Shown: in pieces, positions 37,388 through 48,828 of the stretch | How positions within the stretch are numbered: the first letter of the stretch is position 1 | Layout of the letters: each line of letters opens with the position of its first letter | DNA from: Manihot esculenta | Lineage: Eukaryota; Streptophyta; Magnoliopsida; Malpighiales; Euphorbiaceae | DNA: 64,000 nt | Direction of reading: 5' to 3' | NCBI RefSeq assembly: GCF_001659605.2 | Contig: NC_035172.2 | Location: forward strand, 35,485,016 to 35,549,015 | Position numbers and translations under genes: made by a program | Notes under the pieces: generated by a model | Seen by the model: the letters and a program-made list of their open reading frames with translations, nothing else | Database searches by the model: none | What the model was told of the DNA's origin: nothing

Positions 37388-37396
37388 TATAAAAGG
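37388..37396 (+). promoter_or_regulatory. LTR TATA box
   Basis: TATAAAAGG lies just after the first palindrome cluster. Equivalent sites are at 45179 in the 3' LTR, and on the minus strand near 53499-53505 and 61162-61168 in copy 2. Confidence 0.75.
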
Positions 37397-38610
37397 GTCC
37401 CTTAGCCGAAAACGGGCGAGCTTTTTCCCCATTTACGGCCAAGGTGAGTTCTCCGCCACCCCTCACCGATCTTGAGTCTTTTCCTTCAGATCTTTCGAGT
37501 TTTTCACTAGTTTTCATCTTGTTTTGAAGATTTTCAAGCTTTGAGCAAAGTTTTGGAGCTTTGAGGTTCAAGAACTCAAAACCTCCCACCTCCGAGTTTA
37601 GGACGCCTCTCCCTCGATCTACAAGAGGTAAGAGCCGATCTTAAGCTCATTTTATGTTTAAAGTAAGTTTTATGCAAGATCTATGGAGTGAAATGCATGT
37701 TTAGCTCATAGTTAGGTTTATGGATTTTATGTGTTTTTGAGCAATGTGAGTTGCTTGTGTGTTGTAGTTGGGGTTTTTGATGGTTTGATGCCCCTAGGAG
37801 CTTGTATGTTTGCTTGTGAATGCTTGGGAATGTTGTAGAATAGGTTTATGCATGTTTGGATGAGATTGGAGGCATAAATGCATAAGGGAGCCAAGTTTCT
37901 GCCCTTTGGCAGAAACCAGGTTCGGCAGCCGAAGGAACTTTCGGCCGCCGAACATGGCTGGGGAGGCAGGCCTTTCGGCTGCCGAAGTTGCCCCCGAAAG
38001 GAGACTTTCGTCTCTGTCTGTCACTTTCGGCCGCCGAAGGTGCCGCCGAACATGCATGAGTTTCGCCTCTGTCTGGGAGTTTCGGCCGCCGAAGGTGCCG
38101 CCGAACCTGCCTGACTTTCGGCTCTGGAGGGACTTTCGGCCGCTGAACCTGCCGCCGAAAGTGCCCTGTCCAGCCCTTTCTTGCATGTTTTTCTATGATT
38201 ATTCCATGATGTTTTAGGGGGTTTTTGGGGAATAGTTTAGAGTTATGTTCATGTTTGTTTGGTCCCTCATTTGAGTCCACCTGTGTAGGTTCGGACCCGA
38301 GGAACCGAGGACCCCAGCAGTGAGTCTGTTGCCCCAGTGTCTGGTCAGAGCTATCCAGAGGTGAGTGGAATAACTCATTATGTTTTAAAGCAAAGAATGA
38401 ACTTTTTAGCATGTTTCACGCATCATGAATGCCATATGATGAATTAGGTTGCTTGCATTAGAATTCACGAATATGTTGCATTGCATATTTTTATGTTGAT
38501 GTGGATGAATGTTGGATGATCCATAGCCCTCGATCTATGATATGACGATGTGATATGTACGGTACGGAAAGTAAGACCAGTGGGACCCATTCTACGTTCG
38601 CTGGCACTAT

Positions 38611-38850
38611 GTAAGAGAAAGACCAGGACCCATTCTACGTTCTGGCACAGTTGGACACTGTTATGTTATGATATGTAAGGGAAAGACCAGGACCCATTCT
38701 ACGTTCTGGCACAGTTGGACACTGTTATGTTATGATATGTAAGGGAAAGACCAGAACCCATTCTACGTTCTGACACAGTTGGACACTGTTATGTTATGAT
38801 ATGTAAGGGAAAGACCAGGACCCATTCTACGTTCTGGCACAGTTGGACCA
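38611..38850 (+). repeat. 64-bp tandem repeat in the 5' LTR, four copies (last partial)
   Basis: Units start GTAAGrGAAAGACCAGrACCC at 38611, 38675, 38739 and 38803 and contain CATTCTACGTTCTGGCACAG. The 3' LTR of the same element has three (46404, 46468, 46532). Confidence 0.95.
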
Positions 38851-39471
38851 TGTAGAGGGCTATTGGTGACAAGTTCATCCTTGATGTGATTAGCTGTGAT
38901 GTGATGCATTCCATGATCCATATGATTTAAATGTTTTTATTATTCTGCTCACTGGGCTCTAGTAGCTCATCCCTCTCCCTTTTTCCCCAGGTTTGCAGGT
39001 ACAGGGTAGACCAGGAGGTTTACAAGAGTAGTGAAGTCTGGTATATGTAATAGATAGTGTGGACATGATAAAATGTATTAATGTTATGTAAAGTACAGTT
39101 TTAGTCATGTATTGATATTGAGGATTAGATATTGTGCTTGACATTGTGTATGAGGAATCCCTTTTATTACATGATCAAAAATGTTTTATAATGTTCATGA
39201 AAGCCAACTCATCTCATGTTATATCGCCCATTGGGGCATTGATGAGATCCCACAGAGGGATCATGATTATGATCATGACTATGTACAGTGTATGTTCAGG
39301 TTGAGTTGGATGTTTGAAGGATAAGTTTTAAATTTTTATGTATGTTGTTGATCATGTATGGGATTAAACAGGTTTTCAGGATGAATGTCAGGCTTGCTAC
39401 GGGTCTTGGCGGCCTTAAGCCGACCCGGATCCTAGCGCCGGTAGCGGTCCGATTTTCGGGTCGTTACAGAA

Positions 39472-39484
39472 TGGTATCAGAGCC
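39472..39484 (+). promoter_or_regulatory. Primer-binding site (initiator Met tRNA type)
   Basis: TGGTATCAGAGCC starts three bases after the 5' LTR and matches the 3' end of plant initiator methionine tRNA, the usual primer for this group. Confidence 0.9.
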
Positions 39485-39738
39485 CTAGGTTCATAGGATC
39501 GGACCTAGAGTGTCGGGCTCATAGATGTTCTAGAAGGTCAAGCACAATAGGAAAGATTATGTCCACTAGGATAGGATGTGGAGTCCTGTCTTGTATGATG
39601 ATGTGAAATGCCATGATTATATACATGTGCATTGATGCTATGATATGAATGATGTATATGTGATGAGGGTTCATGTGTGCCCACATGAACCGTATGATGC
39701 TAATGTTTGTATGATGTATACTGTTTTTCAGAAACAGG

Positions 39739-42700
39739 ATGAGAGGAACTCGTCGATCTGCACGATTGACTGGAGTGCCACCTGAGGATGAGGGCACGAG
39801 CGCCCGTCCTCCTACGTTGCCTAGGACAATGTCTTGTAGAGCCAACAGAGAAAGAGTGTCAAGGGACCCTAGAAGGTCTTTTGATGCTAGCAGAAGGGGG
39901 ACAGATAGAGGAGGAAGTTCTTCAGATGTGAGGGAGGTTACGGAAGAGGATCAGAGGAGGGATGGGAATCTGGATGTTAGCATGGAGGAAGAAGGGACAG
40001 GGGAATCTCAAGGAGGCGTTCAGGCCTCAGGGTATGGTTTTCCACCCCATTATCCACCCTTCCCACAGGGTTCAGGGTATCCGATGGGAGGTACATCGGA
40101 TTACTCCAGCTTTAACCCCTACCCTACCTACATGACTTATCCACCTTTCTATCCACCTTACACACAGTACCCAGCTTATCCACCCTCACCCTTCTATCCA
40201 AACCCGGCAAACCCCACCTCGGGGAATGCTGCACCCCCACCTCCACCACCTACAGAACCAGCAGCCCCAGTTACTCAACCTCCTAGACCTAGCTCAGCTG
40301 GTGGGAGCAAGGTAAAGATGACGGATTACCTCAAGCTGGATGCTCCCAAATACAAGTCAGGGGATGACCCCTTTGAGTATCTGAGAGTGGTAAAGACAAT
40401 AACTGATGAGCTAGGGGCGGATGATAGCAGGGCCATTCAGATGGCAGGGTTCACCTTAAAGTGCAAGAAGGCACGGGAATGGTTCAAGTGTTATGTGGAC
40501 CCGAGACTAGACGGCATGACATGGGAGGAATTCGCGAATGAGTTCGCGGGATGGGCTTTTCCAGACAGTTCCAGAGAACTGAAGATGATTGAGTTTGAGC
40601 AACTGAGGCAGTCAGAGCACATGGGTGTAGAGGAGTTCACGGATAAATTCTTGGAGCTATTGCCTTTTTCAGGGCAAGCTCTAGATACAGATACGAGGAA
40701 AGCCAAGAGATATGTTATGAAGCTGCATTCTAGGTACTCGTTAATTCAGTCAGCGGAGAGAGAGAGTTTCCATACTGTGGTGGATATGGCTCGAAGGATG
40801 GAGGCGAGTACTATAGTTGAGGGGTCAGTGAAGCAGTCAGTGACCCAGTCTTCAGGGGTTAAGACCCCAGGCAGAGGAGGACCAGGTTTCTCTTCTCAGA
40901 GCTCAAGTAAGAAGAGGTGGGATAACACCACCAAGAAGCCGAAGAAGAATAAGTTTTGGAACAAGCTGAAGTCCGGTCTGGGATTTGGCGGTGGCTCGAG
41001 CTCAGGCTCAGATGGTACAGAATGCCAGAGATGTGGAAGACCGCTCAAGGGAGTGGTCGAGTTGGGACTAATGCATGTTTTAGATGTGGACAGGAGGGAC
41101 ACATAGCTCGGGAGTGTCCTAGAGCGCCTTTTATGGGCCAACCCCAGCAGACAGCCTCTGGTAGTGTGGCACAGCCAGCAGTTCCAGCCACAACTCAGGG
41201 CAGTGGCAGAGGTAGAGGGAGAGGGGCAGCCTCTTCTTCTGGTTCCCGAGGTGAAGGTCCATCAGCTCCAGCTAGGATCTTCACCATGACTCAGCAGGAG
41301 GCTAACACATCCAACACCGTGGTGTCAGGTAATCTCGTCATTGGGTGTTCTGATGTGTATGCATTAATGGACCCGGGTGCATCTCATTCTTTTATTGCTC
41401 CGAGAGCCGTTGAGAGGTTGGGTCTGATAGTCTCTGGGTTAGAGTGTCCCCTATGGGTCAGTGGACCCAAGTGTGACCCGTCAGTGGCAGTGTCAGTCTG
41501 CCAATTCAGTCCAGTTTTTATTGAGGGAAGATGCCTCTCCGCCGACCTTGTGGTTCTAGATTTGACAGACTTTGACGTCATTCTAGGGATGGATTGGCTA
41601 TCTACCCATGGTGCTACCTTGGACTGCAGGGACAAGGTAGTCAGGTTCAGAGATCAGAACGGGTCAGAGGTCGTCTTCAGAGGAGACAAGAGGGGCACAC
41701 CTAGAGGTTTGATATCAGCTCTTCAGGCTCGTAGGTTGCTTAGGAAGGGATGTCAGGGGTATTTGGCTTATGTGAGAGAGCTTAGTAGTCAGGTCAGGGA
41801 GCCAGCGTCAGTGCCAGTTGTCAGAGAGTTTCAGGATGTCTTTCCTGATGAGCTTCCAGGTTTACCACCTGCTAGGGAGATAGAGTTCGAGATAGAGTTG
41901 GTGCCTGGAACTAGACCGATCTCTATCCCTCCCTACAGGATGGCCCCAGCCGAATTGAAGGAGTTGAAAGAGCAATTGCAAGAGCTGGTAGAGAAGGGCT
42001 TCATCCGACAGAGTACCTCACCTTGGGGTGCTCCGGTCTTGTTTGTGAGGAAGAAGGATGGATCCCTTAGACTTTGTATCGACTACAGGCAGTTGAACAA
42101 AGTCACTACCAAAAATAAGTACCCTTTGCCAAGGATCGATGATCTATTCGACCAGCTAGCAGGAGCGGGTTGTTTCTCCAAAATAGATCTGAGATTGGGG
42201 TACCATCAGTTAAGGATAAGGGATGAAGATGTGCCGAAGACAGCTTTCAGGACCAGATATGGGCATTTTGAGTTCCTTGTAATGCCGTTCGGGTTAACCA
42301 ACACCCCTGCGGCATTCATGGATCTCATGAACAGAGTGTTTAGCCAGTACCTGGATCACTTCGTTATTGTCTTCATAGATGATATCTTGGTGTATTCCAG
42401 GAATGCAGAGGAGCATGCCCATCATCTGCGGTTGGTCTTGCAGACTTTGAGAGAACATGGCTTGTATGCCAAGTTCTCTAAATGTGAGTTCTGGCTGAGG
42501 AGCATTTCGTTCTTGGGGCATGTAGTGTCAGAGAATGGGATTGAGGTGGACCCCAAGAAGACGGAAACTGTGGCTAACTGGCCTAGACCCACTTCAGTGA
42601 CAGAGATCAGGAGTTTCTTGGGTTTGGCAGGTTACTACAGGAGGTTCGTTCAGGACTTCTCAAAGATAGCAGCTCCTCTGACCAGGTTAACCAGGAAGAA

Positions 42701-44714
42701 TCAGAAGTTTCTGTGGACCGACCAGTGCGAGGAGAGTTTTGAAGAGCTTAAGAAGAGGTTGACTTCAGCACTAGTTTTAGCTCTGCCATCCAGTGATGAG
42801 GACTTTACAGTCTTTTGTGATGCGTCCCGTGTGGGACTGGGTTGTGTACTAATGCAGAATGAGAGGGTGATCGCTTATGCTTCTAGGCAGCTGAAGAAGC
42901 ATGAGTTGAATTACCCCACACATGACCTGGAGATGGCAGCAGTAATCTTTGCACTCAAGATGTGGAGGCACTACCTCTATGGGGTTAAATGTGAGATCTT
43001 TACAGATCATAAAAGCCTGCAGTACATCCTGAGTCAAAGAGATTTGAATTTGAGACAGAGGAGATGGGTGGAGCTGCTGAGTGACTACGATTGCAAGATT
43101 CAGTATCATCCGGGTAAGGCGAATGTCGTGGCAGACGCCCTAAGCCGAAAGTCACTAGGCAGTTTATCCCACATATCGGCAGAGAGGAGGCCAGTGGTGA
43201 AGGAGTTCTACAAGCTTATTGAGGAAGGTCTACAGATGGAGTTGTCTGGTACAGGTGCCTTGGTGGCCCAGATGAGAGTGGCACCCGTGTTTTTGGAGCA
43301 GGTGGCTCAGAAACAGCATGAGGACCCGAAGTTAGTGAAGATTGCCAGGACTGTTCAGTCAGGCAATGATAGTGAGTTCAGATTCGACAGCAAGGGGATC
43401 CTCCGCTATGGGAGCAGACTATGTGTACCAGATGACATAGGGCTAAAAGGAGACATTATGAGAGAGGCTCATAATGCAAGATACAACATTCACCCCTGAG
43501 CCACCAAGATGTATCAAGATTTGAAGAAAGTTTATTGGTGGCCAGCGATGAAGAAAGATGTGGCACAGTTTGTGTCAGCCTGCGAAGTGTGTCAGAGGGT
43601 GAAGCTGGAACATCAGAAGCCGGCTGGAATGCTTAACCCGCTACCTATTCCAGAATGGAAATGGGAAAATATAGCTATGGACTTTGTAGTGGGGTTACCG
43701 GCGACGTCCAACAGATTGGACTCCATATGGGTGATTGTGGACAGACTCACCAAATCTGCTCACTTCATTCCTGTCAGGAGTGGCTATTCTGTGGACAAGT
43801 TGGCACAGGTGTATGTCGACGAGGTCGTCAGGTTGCATGGGGTTCCGGTTTCGATAGTGTCGGATAGAGGGCCCCAGTTCACCTCCAGATTTTGGCGGAG
43901 TCTGCAGAACGCCATGGGTACTAGGTTGGATTTCAGTACTGCCTTCCACCCACAGACGGACGGACAATCAGAAAGGACCATCCAGACCATAGAGGATATG
44001 CTCAGAATGTGTGTGCTGGACTTTGGCGGTTCTTGGAGGCAGCATCTACCTTTGGTGGAGTTTGCCTACAATAATAGCCATCATGCTAGCATCGGGATGG
44101 CTCCATATGAAGCTTTATATGGAAGGAAGTGCAGATCACCTGTTTGCTGGGAAGAGGTTGGAGAAAAGGCCTTGGCAGGGCCTGAGCTAGTAGAGATTAC
44201 CAGCAGGGTAGTACCCATAATTAGAGAGAGAATCAAGACTGCTGCCAGCAGACAGAAGAGTTATGCAGACATCCGCAGACGGCAGTTAGAGTTTCAGGAG
44301 GGGGATCTGGTATTGCTCAAGGTGTCTCCTATGAAAGGGGCGGTTCGCTTTGGGAAGAAAGGTAAACTAGCCCCACGATACATCGGACCCTTTGAAGTCT
44401 TGCAAAAGATTGGAAATGTGTCGTACAAGCTAGATTTACTTGCTTCAATGGAAAGAATCCATCCGGTTTTCCATGTTTCAATGTTGAGGAAGTTTGTGTC
44501 AGATCCGAGCAAGGTTCTTAGTGAGCCTGATGTGGAGGTCCAAGAGGACCTCACCTATGTTGAACAGCCAGTACGGATCATAGACACCCAGATCAGAAAG
44601 TTAAGGAACAAGGAAATCCCGATGGTGAAAGTCCTGTGGAACCACCACAACTTGGAGGAATGCACTTGGGAGACACGGGAGTCTATGCTCCAGCAGTACC
44701 CTCATCTCTTTTAA
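39739..44714 (+). pseudogene. gag-pol: Gag-Pol with chromodomain, Tekay copy 1 (one frameshift, one nonsense)
   Basis: One reading unit of about 1650 codons in three pieces. 39739-41106 encodes Gag: a Pro/Tyr-rich region, a capsid-like domain (FTLKCKKAREWFKCYVDPRL) and a basic end. A 2-base loss near 41055-41062, just before the zinc knuckle ([14 protein letters not shown]), shifts the frame. The next piece runs to 43499 with protease ([13 protein letters not shown]), reverse transcriptase (FIDDILVYS), RNase H ([15 protein letters not shown]) and a TGA at 43497-43499 in the integrase zinc region. 43509-44714 holds integrase ([25 protein letters not shown] carrying the catalytic Asp, Asp and Glu) and a C-terminal chromodomain ([16 protein letters not shown]). 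The chromodomain would steer integration to particular chromatin. Copy 2 in this window lacks both breaks. Confidence 0.94.
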
Positions 44715-44809
44715 GGTTAGATCTCTATGTGTTTATGTGCTATGTATGTATGTTATGTTTTATGCCATGCTATGTGCTAGTTGAGGAACATTCGGGGACG
44801 AATGTTCTT

Positions 44810-44822
44810 AAGGGGGGGAGAA
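44810..44822 (+). promoter_or_regulatory. Polypurine tract of Tekay copy 1
   Basis: AAGGGGGGGAGAA lies directly before the 3' LTR start TGTAATACC. Confidence 0.9.
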
Positions 44823-47197
44823 TGTAATACCCGGCTAGACTCCGGTATCGGAATTCCTACCGTCTGGTGGAATCTCGGATGTCGGAAGCCTCTAGTAGGG
44901 TAGAATTATGTTTTCATAAAATATTTTAAGGTATTTCATGGTTTTAAGTAAAATGGAAATGAGTTTTTGCATGAAAACAACCTTGAAGGAAAACTCAGGT
45001 TCGGCCGCCGAACCTCAAGTTCGGCCGCCGAACATGCATGCCTTCGGGAGCGCCTTTAGGCCCCCGAAAGCATAAGTGAGGAAAGTCCAGGTTCGGCCGC
45101 CGAACCTCAAGTTCGGCCGCCGAACATGGCATGCATGCGGAGGCACGTTCGGCCCCCGAACGTGGCCTGGCCAGCCGCTATAAAAGGGTCCCTTAGCCGA
45201 AAACGAGCGAGCTTTTTCCCCATTTCCGGCCAAGGTGAGTTCTCCGCCACCCCTCACTGATCTTGAGTCTTTTCCTTCAGATCTTTCGAGTTTTTCACTA
45301 GTTTTCATCTTGTTTTGAAGATTTTCAAGCTTTGAGCAAAGTTTTGGAGCTTTGAGGTTCAAGAACTCAAAACCTCCCACCTCCGAGTTTAGGACGCCTC
45401 TCCCTCGATCTACAAGAGGTAAGAGCCGATCTTAAGCTCATTTTATGTTTAAAGTAAGTTTTATGCAAGATCTATGGAGTAAAATGCATGTTTAGCTCAT
45501 AGTTAGGTTTATGTGTTTTATATGTGTTTTTGAGCAATGTGAGTTGCTTGTGTGTTGTAGTTGGGGTTTTTGATGGTTTGATGCCCCTAGGAGCTTGTAT
45601 GTTTGCTTGTGAATGCTTGGGAATGTTGTAGAATAGGTTTATGCATGTTTGGATGAGATTGGAGGCATAAATGCATAAGGGAGCCAAGTTTCTGCCCTTT
45701 GGCAGAAACCAGGTTCGGCAGCCGAAGGAACTTTCGGCCGCCGAACATGGCTGGGGAGGCAGGCCTTTCGGCTGCCGAAGTTGCCCCCGAAAGGAGACTT
45801 TCGTCTCTGTCTGGTACTTTCGGCCGCCGAAGGTGCCGCCGAACATGCATGAGTTTTGCCTCTGTCTGGGAGTTTCGGCCGCCGAAGGTGCCGCCGAACC
45901 TGCCTGACTTTCGGCTCTGGAGGGACTTTCGGCCGCCGAACCTGCCGCTGAAAGTGCCCTGTCCAGCCCTTTCTTGCATGTTTTTCTATGATTATTCCAT
46001 GATGTTTTAGGGGGTTTTTGGGGAATAGTTTAGAGTTATGTTCATGTTTGTTTGGTCCCTCATTTGAGTCCACCTGTGTAGGTTCGGACCCGAGGAACCG
46101 AGGACCCCAGCAGTGAGTCTGTTGCCCCAGTGTCTGGTCAGAGCTATCCAGAGGTGAGTGGAATAACTCATTATGTTTTAAAGCAAAGAATGAACTTTTT
46201 AGCATGTTTCACGCATCATGAATGCCATATGATGAATTAGGTTGCTTGCATTAGAATTCACGAATATGTTGCATTGCATATTTTTATGTTGATGTGGATG
46301 AATGTTGGATGATCCATAGCCCTCGATCTATGATATGACGATGTGATATGTACGGTACGAAAAGTAAGACCAGTGGGACCCATTCTACGTTCGCTGGCAC
46401 TATGTAAGAGAAAGACCAGGACCCATTCTACGTTCTGGCACAGTTGGACACTGTTATGTTATGATATGTAAGGGAAAGATCAGGACCCATTCTACGTTCT
46501 GGCACAGTTGGACACTGTTATGTTATGATATGTAAGGGAAAGACCAGGACCCATTCTACGTTCTGGCACAGTTGGACCATGTAGAGGGCTATTGGTGACA
46601 AGTTCATCCTTGATGTGATTAGCTGTGATGTGATGCATTCCATGATCCATATGATTTAAATGTTTTTATTATTCTGCTCACTGGGCTCTAGTAGCTCATC
46701 CCTCTCCCTTTTTCCCCAGGTTTGCAGGTATAGGGTAGACCAGGAGGTTTACAAAAGTAGTGAAGTCTGGTATATGTAATAGATAGTGTGGACATGATAA
46801 AATGTATTAATGTTATGTAAAGTACAGTTTCAGTCATGTATTGATATTGAGGATTAGATATTGTGCTTGACATTGTGTATGAGGAATCCCTTTTATTACA
46901 TGATCAAAAATGTTTTATAATGTTCATGAAAGCCAACTCATCTCATGTTATATCGCCCATTGGGGCATTGATGAGATCCCACAGAGGGATCATGATTATG
47001 ATCATGACTATGTACAGTGTATGTTCAGGTTGAGTTGGATGTTTGAAGGATAAGTTTTAAATTTTTATGTATGTTGTTGATCATGTATGGGATTAAACAG
47101 GTTTTCAGGATGAATGTCAGGCTTGCTACGGGTCTTGGCGGCCTTAAGCCGACCCGGATCCTAGCGCCGGTAGCGGTCCGATTTTCGGGTCGTTACA
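44823..47197 (+). repeat. 3' LTR of Tekay copy 1 (2375 bp)
   Basis: It has the same ends as the 5' LTR. It differs by carrying three instead of four 64-bp units and an extra 22-bp CTCAAGTTCGGCCGCCGAAC piece (about 45008-45030), plus scattered substitutions. The length difference of 42 bp equals 64 minus 22. Confidence 0.95.
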
Positions 47198-47424
47198 GTA
47201 CACTTTAAATGTGCACCTGCTGGTGCACTTGAAATGTGCACCTGCTGGTGCATTTGGCAAGTGCACCAGCAGGTGCAATGCCAAGTGCACCAGCAGGTGC
47301 ACACATTGGCAGTGCACCTGCTGGTGCACTTGGCAAGTGCACCAGCAGGTGCACAGGTGCACCAGCATGTGCACTTTAAATGTGCACCTGCTGGTGCACT
47401 TTAATGTGTGCACCTGCTGGTGCT
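47198..47424. repeat. GTGCAC palindromic minisatellite, right part
   Basis: Continuation of the array at 36271-37051 with the same GTGCACCTGCTGGTGCAC units and the same spacers (TTTAAATG, ACATTGGCA). The Tekay insertion splits the array. Confidence 0.95.
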
Positions 47425-48490
47425 GTAAAACTTTTTCCTGTAATTCTCAGGACATTTATCTTCTGAAAATGGTACAAGCTTTAAATTCAAAATTAAAATA
47501 CAAATCATACCAAATTGCTAATTCATACTTGGAAAAAATTTCTATTGACATGGAAAATATGAATGTCTAACTACTCTTCACGGTCACAGTTCATGACAAA
47601 TAAAAAGTTATCCATCTTTTAAGTTTTGGTGCTACCTAGAGTCCCTTCTTTTCCTCTTGAAAATTGAAGGGAACGAACTTATGTGAATCATTTCTACACA
47701 GGATTGAAGCAGGATTGAGCGAATCTTTTTATCCTTGTTACTTCTGCATCCTTCAAATTAAAATCTTTACATTATAGTTAGAAAAACCACATTTGAACCA
47801 CCTTTACTAGCAAAACCTAAATTGAAAGTTCTCCTGCTAAACCAGGTTGCTTAGTAGAATTGTTGCCGAATAATCAGGTATAATGCAGAGATATAGAAGG
47901 AGCCCTAAAAACACAAAACTAACTGGTTTTACGGAATTAAATACTCATTCACATTAGTCAATTGGTTCTACCGGTCTACCCACAGGAAAATTATCCTCCT
48001 TGCAAGCCCTTGTTCATTCCCACATAAAATTTTCAAAATATGGCAACCATTGTTATAAGCAAGAAATGGTAATATTTCAGAAATAATTTTAGGAACAAAA
48101 AAAAATTGCTAAATAGATTGGGAGAAAAGGCTAGAGATGGACCTGATGAACCGGCTGGAGTAGAGGACGTGACCTGATCAGGACCAGCGAATCAGAGAGA
48201 GGCGAGCTGCAGAAACATGTGCAACTCGGGATCTGCAGCAGATCAGCAGAACATGAAGCGGGCCGCAGAATGAACCAACGGCATCTGTCAAACCTATGTT
48301 TCTTGATTAACGTTCCTTGAGCTCCGTCTGTCGTGGACGGTGACCGGCGAGAGGAGGTGGTGCCTCTGGCGGGAGGTGAGCAGCAGCCTGATGGAGTATG
48401 GAGGCGACGGCGGTGTGGAAGTCAGTGAGAGAATAGGAATGGCTGAATGGTTCATCAATAAGCAAACACACGATTTAGGATTTCACTCGT
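47425..48490. other. CACTA 5' internal region, no gene recognised
   Basis: 47425-48110 is AT-rich without recognisable coding sequence. 48120-48470 is much richer in G and C (GGAGGCGACGGCGGTG, GTGACCGGCGAGAGGAGG). In the minus-strand sense it lies upstream of the transposase genes, so it may be the promoter and leader; a captured host fragment is also possible. Confidence 0.45.
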
Positions 48491-48499
48491 GGATTGTAT

Positions 48500-48745
48500 A
48501 TTTGGCTCCACAATTCACTAACGGAAAGCTTAGTCCGTTAGTGAAAAAACGAAATAAATAATAAATTCACTATTTCACCCACAGACTTCTAACGGGAAAA
48601 GATCCGTTAGTACTTTTCTAACGGATCACTGACAGATATTTTCATCCGTTAGTGGAGAATATGATTCAAATAGTCCGTAGGTGAATCCATTAGTGTCACT
48701 AACGGACTTCAATCCGTTGGTGAAGTCCGTTAGTGATCTCCTCCA
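48500..48745. repeat. CACTA subterminal repeats, 5' side
   Basis: Several direct and inverted copies of CTAACGGA with TCCGTTAG lie from about 48517 to 48733, related to but distinct from the ACCAACGGA form at the other end. Confidence 0.8.
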
Positions 48746-48756
48746 TTTTTGTAGTG

Positions 48757-48759
48757 ACA
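48757..48759. repeat. Target-site duplication ACA, right of the CACTA element
   Basis: It matches 29516-29518. Confidence 0.85.
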
Positions 48760-48828
48760 CAAACATCTATAAGCTAAGAAATACAATAAATATTGGCCCA
48801 TGATATCTGTTGGTGGCCTTTACCAATC

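Larger units (their letters stand above)
37052..39468 (+). repeat. 5' LTR of Tekay copy 1 (2417 bp)
   Basis: It starts TGTAATACCCGG and ends GGGTCGTTACA. It contains palindromic TTCGGCCGCCGAA clusters (37227-37385 and 37918-38161), a TATA box at 37388 and four copies of a 64-bp unit (38611-38850). It lacks a 22-bp piece present in the partner LTR. Confidence 0.95.
37052..47197 (+). mobile_element. Ty3/gypsy Tekay/Del chromovirus, copy 1 (10.1 kb), nested in the CACTA element
   Basis: It has a 5' LTR (37052-39468), an initiator-Met-tRNA-type primer site, a gag-pol with C-terminal chromodomain, a polypurine tract and a 3' LTR (44823-47197). Flanking 5-mers are GTGCA (37047-37051) and GTACA (47198-47202), a target duplication with one later change. 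Long LTRs, the domain order and the chromodomain place it in Tekay/Del. Coding breaks make it non-autonomous. Confidence 0.95.
29519..48756 (-). mobile_element. CACTA (En/Spm superfamily) DNA transposon, about 9.1 kb without its nested retrotransposon
   Basis: The ends are CACTACAAGAAA (29519-29530) and, on the other strand, CACTACAAAAAT (48756-48745). They are flanked by a 3-bp duplication ACA. Both ends carry subterminal repeats built on ACCAACGGA or ACTAACGGA. Two genes run on the minus strand: a TNPD-like transposase (32169-35749) and a TNPA-like protein (30202-32026). The 5' end of the element is therefore at 48756. A 10.1-kb gypsy element (37052-47197) sits inside. With a broken TNPD the copy is non-autonomous, but the intact ends could still be mobilised in trans. 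Confidence 0.93.

Noticed and set aside
37224..38412. Antisense frames of 95-196 residues inside the Tekay LTRs, repeated in all four LTRs
   Set aside because: They lie in non-coding LTR sequence and arise from the GC-rich TTCGGCCGCCGAA repeats. No domain is visible and they shift between LTRs.
39472..39484. Possible tRNA gene at the LTR edge
   Set aside because: Only 13 bases match initiator Met tRNA; it is the retrotransposon primer-binding site.
40491..40706. Short antisense frames inside gag-pol of both Tekay copies
   Set aside because: They are shadows of the real coding strand, seen equally in both copies with the same breaks.
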